This document shows positions 35,708 to 45,290 of a stretch of 64,000 nucleotides of DNA, piece by piece; the first letter of the stretch is position 1, and each line of letters begins with the position of its first letter. The translations under genes and the position numbers were made by a program. Below the pieces are notes generated by a model. That model had not been told where the DNA came from, did not search any database, and saw nothing but the letters and a program-made list of their open reading frames with translations. The stretch is from assembly GCA_964353175.1 (NCBI GenBank), contig CAYGUX010000015.1, positions 6,479 through 70,478 of the forward strand. Reading direction: 5' to 3'. The DNA comes from JAIYCX01 sp964353175 (GTDB lineage Bacteria > Bdellovibrionota_C > UBA2361 > SZUA-149 > DAOLCO01).

Positions 35708-36004
35708 CTAAATACTCTCCCATAATGTAACACTAGGCGCCCCATCAAGGAACTCTTCTCTTATAGCTCTAAAAGCTTTAACATGTTCACTCTCTGAGTG
35801 TTGGCTTAGAGCTTCTTGATTAGTCCAAACTTCATAGAACAGAAAATCAGTCGGTTCCTTTAATGATTGATTCAGTTCGTACTTTATACACCCATCTTCC
35901 TTCACCGTAGGCTCTATAAGTTTCGTAAGCTCCATAAGAGTACGCGCTTCCATGCCTTGCTTTGATTTGATATGAGCTAACACCACAAGATTTTTTTCAT
36001 TCAT
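35708..36004 (-). CDS. Antibiotic biosynthesis monooxygenase (ABM/YgiN-like) domain protein
   Basis: A 98-residue dimeric alpha-beta barrel. The family pattern is visible as LMELTKLIEPTVKEDGCIKYELNQS and FLFYEVWTNQEALSQHSESEHVKAF. Members include quinol monooxygenases, aldehyde or haem-degrading enzymes and many of unknown role. Overlaps the stop of the TrmB-like regulator by 4 bases (ATGA), so co-translated with it; the regulator may sense the metabolite this enzyme acts upon. Confidence 0.85.
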   Translation of the reverse strand: MNEKNLVVLAHIKSKQGMEARTLMELTKLIEPTVKEDGCIKYELNQSLKEPTDFLFYEVWTNQEALSQHSESEHVKAFRAIREEFLDGAPSVTLWESI

Positions 36005-36801
36005 AGTATTTGGTTTTCCTTAATATAAGTCTTATAAGTTACAGCAGTTTTCCAAAGAATATCAAAATGAGATTTAAAAGATTTGGCGACTGTAGTATTC
36101 CAAATCATCACGCTAATAATCTCTTCAGAAAATATATCAAGTGCAACTACTTCATTCGTAAAAAGGGTAGAAGTAGGCATAGAAAGAGCGCTGGGAGAGA
36201 TCCTTAATTCTGATCCTTTCTCCTTAACCAGTCGATCGGGGTAAGCCGCACTAATCGAGCTCGCAGGTGCAATTAGCTGTTTTTTAACTTTCTTTTCTAG
36301 TAAATATTTTCGATAGTCTTCATAATCAGATCCTAGTACGGCATAAACATCGACATCTCTCACATTTGCTATCATCCTTAAGACTCCATCTCCATTTGCT
36401 GCGGAGTCCACCATAGTAAATATTCTTCTCAAAAACTCTTCTCTACCTGTTAGCACTTCAACATGTAATTTTGAACTACCTTGTGGAATTAGTTTTTGCA
36501 ACTTAGGAATCGAAAGTTGCAATTTTCTCGTTCGTAAAGATTGTTTTTCTAAAAGAAATTCTGGCCTCCTCGCACTAAATACCTTTCGATTATTTTTAGT
36601 TACATGAGAGACGTAGCCCTCAGATTCTAGAATCTCTAGAGCCGAATATACAAGCTGCCTATGAAGGCTGGTTTTACGGACTAAAGGCCCCGCAGTTGTA
36701 GCTCCTAAAGATAGAAGGCCTAAGTACACTTTGGATTGAACAAGGTTCAATCCAAAGTCCTGAAGCACGTTAATTAGTTCCGATCGTTCTGCCTGAGTCA
36801 T
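36001..36801 (-). CDS. TrmB-like transcriptional regulator
   Basis: A 266-residue protein with a TrmB-type winged helix at residues 8-80 (FGLNLVQSKVYLGLLSLGATTAG, then HRQLVYSALEILESEGYV) and a C-terminal effector domain (about 95-260). The ABM gene follows on the same strand with a 4-base overlap; the third LivK-like gene is divergent. A likely regulator of one or both sides. The paralogue at 9290 also sits beside a binding-protein gene, suggesting a local theme of TrmB-like control of solute binding proteins. Confidence 0.75.
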   Translation of the reverse strand: MTQAERSELINVLQDFGLNLVQSKVYLGLLSLGATTAGPLVRKTSLHRQLVYSALEILESEGYVSHVTKNNRKVFSARRPEFLLEKQSLRTRKLQLSIPKLQKLIPQGSSKLHVEVLTGREEFLRRIFTMVDSAANGDGVLRMIANVRDVDVYAVLGSDYEDYRKYLLEKKVKKQLIAPASSISAAYPDRLVKEKGSELRISPSALSMPTSTLFTNEVVALDIFSEEIISVMIWNTTVAKSFKSHFDILWKTAVTYKTYIKENQIL

Positions 36802-36814
36802 ATTGTCTTTTTTT

Positions 36815-36853
36815 TATGACAACAATCTGCCATCAATCACTTTACTTGTCATA
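36815..36853. promoter_or_regulatory. Candidate operator: TATGACAA inverted repeat
   Basis: TATGACAA (36815-36822) and its complement TTGTCATA (36846-36853) are separated by 23 bases, centres about three helical turns apart. They lie in the divergent region between the TrmB-like regulator and the third LivK-like gene, overlapping likely promoter space. This suits a dimeric or looping regulator. Unproven. Confidence 0.4.
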
Positions 36854-36911
36854 TATTATTCTGCTAGCTTAATTTTCAAGGCAGCTAATACCAATAGGAT
36901 AATATAGATCA

Positions 36912-37994
36912 ATGAAAGACCTTTTCTTACTCAAACCCTTAACTTGCTATATATACTTACTATTTGTCATTTCATTACTTGCTACCCCAAGTGAGGCGAA
37001 CGATAAGGCTCGCGAATATAAGATAGGGGTGATTCTACCCCTATCTGGCCCAATTGCGGACGTAGGTAAAAGTATTCATAATAGCATTCTACTCTCTAAA
37101 AAACTTTTCGATCCACAAAATATAATTACTCTAATTTTTGAGGATGATCAGTTTAAAGCTAAAAATTCAGTTAGCGCGGTGTGGAAGTTGATTAATGTTG
37201 ACCATATAGATGCTTTGATTACCTTTGGAGGAAGTACTTCAAATTCTGTTGCAGACATTGCGGAGCGAAAAAAAATTCCGATGATTGCTATCACTGCCTT
37301 AGAGAGCATTGGCAAAGATCGAAGTTATGTAAATAGTATTTTCCTTTCTACTAAAGAACAAACTAAAGTTTTAAGTCAGGCCATACACCAAATGAAATTC
37401 AATCGCGTTGCACTCATTACGAATACCCAAGAGGCGCTTCTGTTCCTAAAAGATGATTTTCTTATGACAAACCAAAACATCATAGTTTCAAATAGTGAGA
37501 TTACACCAGGCGATCTAGGCATTAGTTCACAGGTGACGAAAATTAGATTATCAAAACCTGATGCTGTAGTACTATACTTACTACCACCACAAATCTCATT
37601 ATTTGCCATCAAACTAAGAGAACAAGGCTTTAATGGACAGTTCCTAGGCGGACCTCCGCTTTTTAACCCAGCAGAGATAAAGTCTGCAAAAGGTCACTTA
37701 AACGGCGCATGGCTACCTGGACCAAAGAGTGGAGAGCTTAGTCAATTTATTTCTGACTATCGCGACTCCTATAATACCACACCGGTATCTGAAGGCTTCT
37801 ACGGATATGATAGCACTCACCTACTTATTAAGGCTCTACAGTCTACCAATGCCACTAAATACTTAAACGAATTAAAAAGCTTCTCAGGTCTTTCAGGAAA
37901 GTATCCCAAAGGAATAAATAATAATTTTGAAGTACCTGCCGAACTCCGTGAAATTATTGAAAATGGCGAGCTGAGAGTCAAACAAATCAATTAG
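36912..37994 (+). CDS. LivK-type periplasmic binding protein 3
   Basis: A 360-residue binding protein, signal peptide ending near SEA (residue 29). The block YKIGVILPLSGPIADVGKSI is the clearest family match; FEDDQFKAKNSVSAVWKLI and SVADIAERKKIPMIAIT follow. It is diverged from the two neighbours. It is transcribed away from the TrmB-like regulator. The disrupted ORF at 38023 follows 28 bases later and was probably in the same transcript. Confidence 0.82.
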   Translation: MKDLFLLKPLTCYIYLLFVISLLATPSEANDKAREYKIGVILPLSGPIADVGKSIHNSILLSKKLFDPQNIITLIFEDDQFKAKNSVSAVWKLINVDHIDALITFGGSTSNSVADIAERKKIPMIAITALESIGKDRSYVNSIFLSTKEQTKVLSQAIHQMKFNRVALITNTQEALLFLKDDFLMTNQNIIVSNSEITPGDLGISSQVTKIRLSKPDAVVLYLLPPQISLFAIKLREQGFNGQFLGGPPLFNPAEIKSAKGHLNGAWLPGPKSGELSQFISDYRDSYNTTPVSEGFYGYDSTHLLIKALQSTNATKYLNELKSFSGLSGKYPKGINNNFEVPAELREIIENGELRVKQIN

Positions 37995-38022
37995 AAACAG
38001 AATTACAAAAATTGAAAGTAAT

Positions 38023-38496
38023 ATGCCTACTAACTATAAATTTTCAATCTCAGATCCTCAAGAATGGGATAGCCGACTTCGAATTAAGGGCTTTACCTTT
38101 GCATGCCATAAATAAATCTTAGATACCTATCTAGAATCCAAACCCAATGAGACCTTAAAACTTAGAATTGAAAACGACGAACGGGCTAAACTAGTGCACT
38201 TTGAAAGAAACTCTAAAGATCAGTTAATTTCCCACCCTACGCAAATTTTCAATTCGGTCACAGAAGGATTAAACTATATTGGCCTAAATCACAAAGAAAC
38301 TAAAAAGTTAGAAAAACACTTAAGCGTATATATTCAGGATACTACTAAAATCTGCATACATTCCTTTAAAATGCCTCCCACTTTATTCTTTTTAAGCATA
38401 GAGACTGAGAATGAAAATGAAATTCCAAATGTGCTTAATAAATTAGAGCTAAAACTCCAAGATTGTATTAAGAAAAGCTTTGATGAACTCACATAA
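38023..38496 (+). pseudogene. Disrupted ORF, unknown function (in-frame TAA at codon 31)
   Basis: ATG at 38023 opens a 157-codon frame with one in-frame TAA at 38113-38115 (context CHK-stop-ILDTYL) and no frame shift. The reading frame on both sides looks coding, so this is a nonsense-disrupted gene, a sequencing error, or a 5' part plus reinitiation at GTG 38194. The C-terminal part (about residues 58-157) is charged and contains FEKLEKHLSVYIQ-like helices, with no family recognised. It stands between the LivK-like gene and the GT39 gene, on the same strand as both. Confidence 0.6.
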
Positions 38497-38512
38497 AAGC
38501 CAATAGTACTAA

Positions 38513-40030
38513 ATGCGATATAAGCAACTTGTTAAAAAGTTATTTCCTTTTAAAGAGACCTTATTTTATTTACTTATATTCTCTGCGCTAATTGCATTAT
38601 TTCTTAGGCAATCAAGCTGCCTTCCCTTCCATATTGACGAACTTGGTTCATGGGGTATTTCTCTGGGAAGCCTTAAATCCGTAATTCATAAAACACTATT
38701 TACCCAAGGACAAGGACCTACCTACTTCCTACTACTCTCCATATGGATGAAAGTTTTTGGAGATTCAGAAATTGTCATAAGATCTTTGAGCTTAGTTCTA
38801 AGTTTGATTAATCTCACGGTAGTTTATCGCATTGGAAAGATTCTTTTTAATAAGCAGGCCGCGCAATTCCTAATACTTGCATATATAGCCTCGCCAATGT
38901 TCTTTTTCTACGAACTGGCAGCAAGGCCCTACGTGCTAGCGAACTTACTACTTTCCATTATTCTATTTAATATTCTAAAGAACTTAAATAGCAATAACCT
39001 AAAGCTTCTAATCCAGCACTTGATCCTACTCCCTATACTAATCCTTACTCACTACTTCTATTTTTTCTGCCTACCCCCACTCTTACTCTATATTTACCTA
39101 TTCTCTGAGCCTACGAATAGAAAGCAATTAAGTATTAAGTTTTCCTTAGCTACTCTAGCTGGACTTGGCACAGCCCTAATTCTCCCTTTTCATGTATTCA
39201 TTAACAAAATAGGTGGTTTAGAAGAGATCTCTTCTAAACCTACTCCTTTATTTACAACTTTTGTAATTGTAGTTCTTCTCTCTACTCATGGCATTACAGG
39301 ATTAATAGGATTAATAATCGAATTTACAGTCAGTAGAAGGAAGGACTTTAGTAAAAGTCGAAATCTCAAGTTATTCGGCTATTTAGCAACCTTCTTTCCT
39401 TATTTTTGCCTATACCTGTCCTCAATTATCTTCTTAGGCCCATTTTTTCTTACAAGGTACTTTTCAACGACCCTTTTATTTTCATCGATTACCCTGACCG
39501 CTATAATTTTCTCACACACAAAATTCCTTAGATACTTCCTAGTTTTAGTCGCTACTATAATTTTTGCTTACAATAGCTTAACTCCAATGAACTTTTTCTC
39601 ATGTAAGGAGAATGGCTCCCGTTGGGACAATCAGTTAGCATCTCTATTAGAACAGCAAAAGGAATGTAAAATATATGCATCCAGCCTTTATATCGAAGCC
39701 CAATCACCAGAAAAATTAAATTCACCAGATTATAAGGATTTTATAGAAAGTCCCATTTCTTATTTCTATAAAGGAGAATTCCAAGTCCTACCCATGTCTC
39801 TTTCAAATGGGCCAATGCGCACACATTTCAATTCCCAAATTTTACCCATGCTAACGGCCGAGAATTGCCTAACAATGATTTTAAATACTAGGCGACTATC
39901 TAATAACACTCAAGAATTCACCCCTATCTCTGAAGAGCTACCTATTATTTTAGAGCAGCTGGGTTTTAGAACCTCTAATCATTCAGAGATTAAAATAAAT
40001 GACTATCAAGTGATTAGTGCACTTCGCTAA
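38513..40030 (+). CDS. GT39-like (PMT-type) membrane glycosyltransferase
   Basis: A 505-residue GT-C fold protein with about ten membrane segments and a soluble C-terminal tail. The first periplasmic loop carries the catalytic-type Asp-Glu in FHIDELGSWG, and the following TQGQGPTYFLLLSIWMKVFG matches the family 'g.hPPly' loop. Such enzymes use polyprenyl-phosphate sugars to glycosylate lipids, glycans or proteins in the periplasm. It is 17 bases after the disrupted ORF. A decayed relative lies at 41290-42486. Acceptor unknown. Confidence 0.8.
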   Translation: MRYKQLVKKLFPFKETLFYLLIFSALIALFLRQSSCLPFHIDELGSWGISLGSLKSVIHKTLFTQGQGPTYFLLLSIWMKVFGDSEIVIRSLSLVLSLINLTVVYRIGKILFNKQAAQFLILAYIASPMFFFYELAARPYVLANLLLSIILFNILKNLNSNNLKLLIQHLILLPILILTHYFYFFCLPPLLLYIYLFSEPTNRKQLSIKFSLATLAGLGTALILPFHVFINKIGGLEEISSKPTPLFTTFVIVVLLSTHGITGLIGLIIEFTVSRRKDFSKSRNLKLFGYLATFFPYFCLYLSSIIFLGPFFLTRYFSTTLLFSSITLTAIIFSHTKFLRYFLVLVATIIFAYNSLTPMNFFSCKENGSRWDNQLASLLEQQKECKIYASSLYIEAQSPEKLNSPDYKDFIESPISYFYKGEFQVLPMSLSNGPMRTHFNSQILPMLTAENCLTMILNTRRLSNNTQEFTPISEELPIILEQLGFRTSNHSEIKINDYQVISALR

Positions 40031-40095
40031 TCAGGCAAAACCAGCCCAAGGCAATCTGAGGCAACAAACTTGCCAACATCGGTGGAAAGCTTATA

Positions 40096-40224
40096 ATGCC
40101 AAGCACTATGACAGACCTATTTTTAACCATCACTTTTGTACTTGTTGCAGCTGTTTATATTTATAGAAAATTGAGACGCTCTAAAAGCTGCAAGGATAAT
40201 GGCTGTGGTTGTGGCGAAAAGTAG
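40096..40224 (+). CDS. FeoB-associated Cys-rich small membrane protein
   Basis: A 42-residue protein: one membrane segment (residues 6-22, LFLTITFVLVAAVYIYR), a basic stop-transfer stretch, then a Cys-rich tail CKDNGCGCGEK. This matches the family of FeoB-associated Cys-rich proteins, usually found directly after feoB and proposed to assist iron import. GGTGGA at 40081-40086 is a usable ribosome site 9 bases upstream of the ATG. It is 10 kb from feoAB, an unusual separation. Too short for standard ORF detection. Confidence 0.72.
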   Translation: MPSTMTDLFLTITFVLVAAVYIYRKLRRSKSCKDNGCGCGEK

Positions 40225-40243
40225 GGGTTCAAGCTATTCTCAT

Positions 40244-40280
40244 AAAAAAACCTGATGAGAGGCTGCAATCTCTCATCAGG
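40244..40280 (-). terminator. Intrinsic terminator of the ECF sigma factor gene
   Basis: Perfect 10-bp arms CCTGATGAGA / TCTCATCAGG with a 10-base loop (40251-40280), followed on the minus strand by TTTTTTT. It lies 79 bases past the sigma factor stop. In the plus direction it also trails the small Cys-rich gene but lacks a T-run there. Confidence 0.88.
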
Positions 40281-40358
40281 TAGAAGAACCTAAAATAACC
40301 GAAATATCTTTTTACTGCATAAAGTGCTTCAACCAGCATTTACACAGTTCTTTTTTGA

Positions 40359-41030
40359 TTACGCCGCCTCTTGAAAGGATGCACGAACCTTTCTTCTTTT
40401 AGTAGGCTGAGGCACCGCGAAATCTTCGTAAAATTTCTTTAATCTTTTCTTTAACATAATTCTTGATCTGTGAAGTCTAGACTTAACTGCAGGGATACTT
40501 AGATTTAAAATATCTCCTACTTCTTTATTTGATAAGCCATCAACATCTCTTAAAACAAATACCGCTCTATAATCTTCGGGAAGCTTTCCAATCGCCCCTT
40601 CTAAGGCCTCTCTAATCTGATTATTCATTGTAAGCGCATCAGACCTTCCACCGAATCCATTAGGATTCTTGGTTTCTTGATTCTCAAGCGTTGGAAGCAT
40701 GTCTTCCATGGATACTGTTCTGTCTTGTTTATTTTTTCTCAACTTCATAAAAGCACAGTTTACTGTAATTCTATAAAGCCAACTTGAAAACTTTGCTTTA
40801 CCTTCAAAACTTGCGATCTTTTTATATACAGTTATAAAAACATCTTGAAGCACCTCTTCCGCATCTTCGGCGTTCCTAGTCAATCTCATTGATAGGTTAT
40901 GTACTTTTGTTTCATATCGTTTAATTACTTCTGCGAAGCTTTCCTCACATCCCTTCATCATCCTCTTCACTAATACTTCATCAGAGATTTCATCTTGTTC
41001 CATTCTTCTTGTATTTACTTTAGCAGCCAT
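40359..41030 (-). CDS. ECF-type RNA polymerase sigma factor
   Basis: A 223-residue sigma-70 family factor with region 2 (about residues 22-95; FAEVIKRYETKVHNLSMRLT and SFEGKAKFSSWLYRITVN) and region 4 (about 135-200; LPEDYRAVFVLRDVDGLSNKEV and PAVKSRLHRSR). The linker is longer than usual, and a 20-residue basic tail (PTKRRKVRASFQ) is atypical. No anti-sigma factor gene is next to it, so control may be transcriptional, through the tail, or by an unlinked partner. Stop is followed by a strong terminator. Confidence 0.92.
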   Translation of the reverse strand: MAAKVNTRRMEQDEISDEVLVKRMMKGCEESFAEVIKRYETKVHNLSMRLTRNAEDAEEVLQDVFITVYKKIASFEGKAKFSSWLYRITVNCAFMKLRKNKQDRTVSMEDMLPTLENQETKNPNGFGGRSDALTMNNQIREALEGAIGKLPEDYRAVFVLRDVDGLSNKEVGDILNLSIPAVKSRLHRSRIMLKKRLKKFYEDFAVPQPTKRRKVRASFQEAA

Positions 41031-41289
41031 TTTATTTAACCCTCCAGGTTATATTAAGTTCTTCCGTTTTTTGTTTTTTGCAGCGCCCGGTTAAATTCTT
41101 TTTAAGAACTCGCCCGAACATGTTGAGGAGAATAGACTAAACTTTAGGGGAAGTTGTCACGGTGATGTAAAGTGATTGTAGAGCTTATGTAAAAGAAATG
41201 TCACAGAAAAAGATTAGCAAAACCAGCTAGTTAAGGGCCTTACTCATTGGTGAAAATAGCCCTCGCGATCCTAGGTTCCTGAGAACGGG

Positions 41290-42486
41290 CTAAACAGCTT
41301 CGGAAATCCCCAAAATCTTTAAAAAATTTATCGAAAAAATCATCTCTATTAATCGAAAAACCAAAAATCCATTTTTAAGATGCTTGTCCGAAGTATATTG
41401 ATTCATTTCAGAACAAGTTTTTAAAGAGCGAATAACAAAATCAGTTTGCGAGAACAAAAAGAGCCAAACCTTTCTAGGCTTGGTCTCCTTCAATTCATTT
41501 TTTAAAAGGATTAAAAAATCTTCAAAGTACTTTTGTTTACTATATTCCCAAGTGAAATTATTGTTAGAAAAATATATATTAGTCTGATTAAATGACAAAT
41601 GGAGATAGGCGAGGCACTGTACATCGTTTCACCTAAGTCTTTTTCATACAAAAAATATAAATGGGACAATCGATTAGTAATAACTATATCATCCTTGCTT
41701 ACATTCTCTTTTAAGAATTGCACTCCATACTCATAGGATGTTAGAGGAAGAGAGTATTCTTGGTTTCTCTTGAGATAGTAACCTGAACTAAATAAGTATC
41801 GCGCTAAAAGTACTATCGAGAATGCTCCGAATGAAAATAGGCTATGACTCCAAGGAAGCCTAATTAATGCTGTCTCTAAAGACCAAGTGATGCCGTAGGC
41901 TAGGACTAGTTCCCAAAATGGCAAAATAAAGTAGCAATAGCGCAGCCCTGCCAAAGGATATATAGAAAAATAGGCTAGAACAAGGTGTCACAAGATAACG
42001 GCAAATACTACCCTTGCTACCGCCTTATCTTACTTCAATAATTTATAAATCCCTACAACTAAGAATATCAAAACAAATGGCAAGATATAGAAGCTAGGAG
42101 CAAAGTAGTGACAAAAAGATTTAAAAGTCTCATGACTAAATCATTAAAGTCATTTACTACAAAGGTGGAGATGCCTCCTTCCTTCTTCAAAAATTCATTC
42201 CAACCCCTACCTGTTCTTCCTTCCGCAAAGTAGGATTGATAGAAGTAATAAGTGGTGGGGGAAGCTCAGTCAAACCCCGGTGCCAGACATCCTATATGGA
42301 ATTTCCACTAGAGATGATCACATGCATAAGTTCGTCTGGGTGGTAGTAGAATGCGGAGGTATTAGTTAAATAAAAAACAACAAGCCCAGTGATGATTGAT
42401 ACCATCCAGATTGCATACCTGAGATATGTATTTAGCACAGTTCTTTTGTTTACCAATCTCTTGGTTCTCCCCTGATTAAGAGACAA
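41290..42486 (-). pseudogene. Decayed GT39-like membrane glycosyltransferase
   Basis: Three minus-strand fragments in different frames together resemble a GT-C enzyme like that at 38513. The N-terminal piece (42292-42486) contains the FYYHPDELMH catalytic loop. The middle, in shifted frames around 42100-42290, retains a proline-rich loop and EGRTGRGWNEFLKK. The later pieces (41511-41954 and 41290-41598) hold membrane segments and a soluble tail (FLKENVSKDDIVITNR). Stops and frame shifts separate them, so no full-length product is possible. It was probably part of the glycan locus. Confidence 0.75.
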
Positions 42487-42679
42487 TCATATTAGGTATA
42501 AATTTATTCTAATTTGCTCAAACAATCTCATTACTCATTAAACATTCCAGATTTTTACACTAAAATATCCCGACACTCTTATTTCTGAGTTTTATTATAG
42601 ACCTATTTAGATAGTGGTCTATAATTAGTAGATATTAAAATCTATTAATATCTCATTAATGATTCGTTTTTAACCTTTT

Positions 42680-44563
42680 ATGTTTTCTAAAGTCACCTTT
42701 CCAATACTTATAGTAGTCGTATTTTTAGTTTTAGCGCCGATACCTTTTTTTATTCCTTCAGTAAATTTAGATTCATCTTGGATGCTAAGCTTAATAGAAG
42801 CTAATAGTAGCGGACTAAAGTGGGGTAGTCACATTACTTTTACATTCGGGCCTGCTCATTTTCTCTTTACCAAAGGTTTTCAAACTAATTACGATATCAT
42901 ATCGCTAATTATATCATGTGTTTGGACAATTGCGGGTATAATTATATTAAAAGACTATTCGAAGAAATCTAAATCCTCCCTTCAAACTTTTCTAATTTTA
43001 TCAATCGTAATTACTCTATTTACCAACCCCATAATCGAATCCAATACCCTTTATGGTTATCCTATTAGAGAAGCCATAATACAATTTATTATGTATTTAG
43101 GCTTTCTAAACTTACTTGAGTCATCGACTTTCATAAAGCTATACTCGAATCTACTTTTTCTATCGACTAGTATATTAATAAAAGCTAATCTTGGAATTTT
43201 AGGCCTTTTTTATCTTCTAATCATGATTATTAAATCATTTAGAATGCGTTCTAAACTCCATTGTCTTCATATTCTCGCTATATACACTAGCTGGCCCATT
43301 CTTTTATGGTTGTTATTGAAACAAAATATAATTGACATTATCCCCTATCTCTATACAGGATTTACCTTTGTTCAATATTACAGCGATACTATGTCGATTA
43401 CTAAATCCAGTAGTGAAATCTATTTTTCATTAATCCTCTCCTTCATTCTATTTAAAAACTTTATATATCAATCTAGGAGTAGTTCTTTTTATAAAGCCAC
43501 AGGTCTTGCAGCACTGCTGTTTTTTTCCTATAAAAGTTCGTTTACTAGACATGATGCCCATTCCTACATATCTGCCTTCAGTTTGATCCTAGTATCATTG
43601 CTGAACCTAACCAGACAAAAGAACCTAATAAATATTCTGGCTTGTTTATGTTGTTTTTTATATTTTGCTTCTATTGATTTGACAATTTCAAAGTTCAATA
43701 ACTCCTTGTTGGCAAATTCCCTATACCAATATCAGTCGCTTGCTAATCGCATATTATTTCTTAAGGATATTGTCATTAGTGACGGCCGAAAATTTAGAGA
43801 GGACTACTCTAATAGTCTTAACCAAATACGAACAGAATACGAACTAATAGACTTTACGGGAATTACATCTACGAACTCCTACTTTCAGGCTGAAATTTAT
43901 GGCAACCGACTCGATTTCACTCCTATTCCGAGCATTCAAAGTTACGCTTTAATTTCTCCCTATCTTATTGAAAAAAATTTGAAGTGGCTATCTACATCTA
44001 AAATACCTAATTTTTTGTTTAGTCTTAAAACAATAGACAACCGATATCCCGGACAAGAATTAAGTACATTGCTCCCGTTTATGATTAACAACTATCGTTT
44101 GGATAAGAAAATTAAAGATGATCTATTTTTGCTTTCCTATAGTCCTTTTAAGGTCACTAAACGTAAGCAGACTCCCATAGAAAAACTTAAAATCCATATG
44201 GGCCAATGGATTGATATTAGTCATTTAAACTCTATTTTAATTGCCCAGATAACACTCTCTAAAAGTTACTTTGGATATTTTACTGGATTATTCTATAAAC
44301 GCAACATTCTAAATCTGGAAGTGATGCTAAACGATGGTAGGATATTTTCTCATCGCTATTTGCCCATCGATGATACACAATTTATTCTTTCTCCCTACCT
44401 TGGATTGGAGGGAGGTGAACATCAGATTTTTACGAATTATGTTAATAATCAAAATATTATGGATGGTATCGTTATAAAGTTTCGCTTAGTAGAGACCTCA
44501 GAAGGAGGGTTAATGTCATCCTGGAAGGATACTGGTGAAGTTCAATTATTCGAATTTAAATAG
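42680..44563 (+). CDS. Polytopic membrane protein, GT-C-like
   Basis: A 627-residue protein with about ten membrane segments in residues 1-330 and a large C-terminal soluble region. The first loop reads NLDSSWMLSLIEANSSGLKWG and ITFTFGPAHFLFT, the 'LDxxW...FGP' style found in a family of putative membrane glycosyltransferases in which the Asp would be catalytic. A relative in this locus is at 50777 (NIDSFHWG). Neither donor nor acceptor is known. Single plus-strand gene between decayed DNA and a minus-strand operon. Confidence 0.6.
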   Translation: MFSKVTFPILIVVVFLVLAPIPFFIPSVNLDSSWMLSLIEANSSGLKWGSHITFTFGPAHFLFTKGFQTNYDIISLIISCVWTIAGIIILKDYSKKSKSSLQTFLILSIVITLFTNPIIESNTLYGYPIREAIIQFIMYLGFLNLLESSTFIKLYSNLLFLSTSILIKANLGILGLFYLLIMIIKSFRMRSKLHCLHILAIYTSWPILLWLLLKQNIIDIIPYLYTGFTFVQYYSDTMSITKSSSEIYFSLILSFILFKNFIYQSRSSSFYKATGLAALLFFSYKSSFTRHDAHSYISAFSLILVSLLNLTRQKNLINILACLCCFLYFASIDLTISKFNNSLLANSLYQYQSLANRILFLKDIVISDGRKFREDYSNSLNQIRTEYELIDFTGITSTNSYFQAEIYGNRLDFTPIPSIQSYALISPYLIEKNLKWLSTSKIPNFLFSLKTIDNRYPGQELSTLLPFMINNYRLDKKIKDDLFLLSYSPFKVTKRKQTPIEKLKIHMGQWIDISHLNSILIAQITLSKSYFGYFTGLFYKRNILNLEVMLNDGRIFSHRYLPIDDTQFILSPYLGLEGGEHQIFTNYVNNQNIMDGIVIKFRLVETSEGGLMSSWKDTGEVQLFEFK

Positions 44564-44651
44564 TACGCTCTCGGTATAATTGGAATTTAACTAGGTTTAG
44601 AAAAAAAATTTTGTCCTCTAGATTTAAGCTCCAAATAGATTGGAGTAAGGC

Positions 44652-45290
44652 TCATTCTACTGAAGTGTAGGTCCAACAAAATAGTGGCCAAAAAACAACT
44701 CCTAAAAAGTTAATTTCAAATTCAATCTTATCCGTTATTTTCAATTTTCCAATAAACTCAAAAGACTCTTTCGATCTAACAAAATTACCAAAATCTAAAT
44801 ATTGCAATAATTTGGGCAACAAGTCCGAAGGCTTTCTAATCCTCTCTACTCCCCTATGATCTAAAATAATTAAGATAGCCTTTTTCTCTACGACAATCGA
44901 AATCACATCACTTAACTCCGCATCGTCAAGGTGGTGTGCGACTCCATTTAGGCACACAATGTCATTAGAACACAAACTTCTACGTAGTATTTCACTTGTG
45001 CCCGCTTGAAAATCAACCTGATTCAAAAGAGAATATTTCTCTTTTGCTATCTCTATCATTGCTGGGTTAACATCAATTCCTACATAATTTAAGCCAATTC
45101 TCTGACTCAACTCAGACAAAGACCCTTCCCCGCATCCATAGTCAAACAGTCTTTTTTTTGAATCTCCAACACTGAAATCAATTTTAGTTATTGCTTCGGC
45201 TAAGGCATTTTCGCGAGGTGTCCAATGTACTTTAACAAATTGTCTATAAAACGTTGCATACAAGAAGTTGCGAATGTTCTTAATTTTCAT
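44652..45290 (-). CDS. Class I SAM-dependent methyltransferase
   Basis: A 212-residue methyltransferase of the UbiE/class I fold. Motif I is LFDYGCGEGSLSEL; motif post-I is YVGIDVNPAMIEIA; the motif IV region is NDIVCLNGVAHHLDD. The C-terminus is hydrophobic (FLGVVFWPLFCWTY), hinting at membrane association. It overlaps the next methyltransferase gene (45280) by 11 bases, last gene of a minus-strand glycan operon. Substrate presumably a sugar or lipid intermediate. Confidence 0.82.
   Translation of the reverse strand: MKIKNIRNFLYATFYRQFVKVHWTPRENALAEAITKIDFSVGDSKKRLFDYGCGEGSLSELSQRIGLNYVGIDVNPAMIEIAKEKYSLLNQVDFQAGTSEILRRSLCSNDIVCLNGVAHHLDDAELSDVISIVVEKKAILIILDHRGVERIRKPSDLLPKLLQYLDFGNFVRSKESFEFIGKLKITDKIEFEINFLGVVFWPLFCWTYTSVE

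Noticed and set aside
38113..38115. Recoding at the in-frame stop
   Set aside because: The stop is UAA, not the UGA used for selenocysteine, and no stem-loop resembling a recoding element follows.
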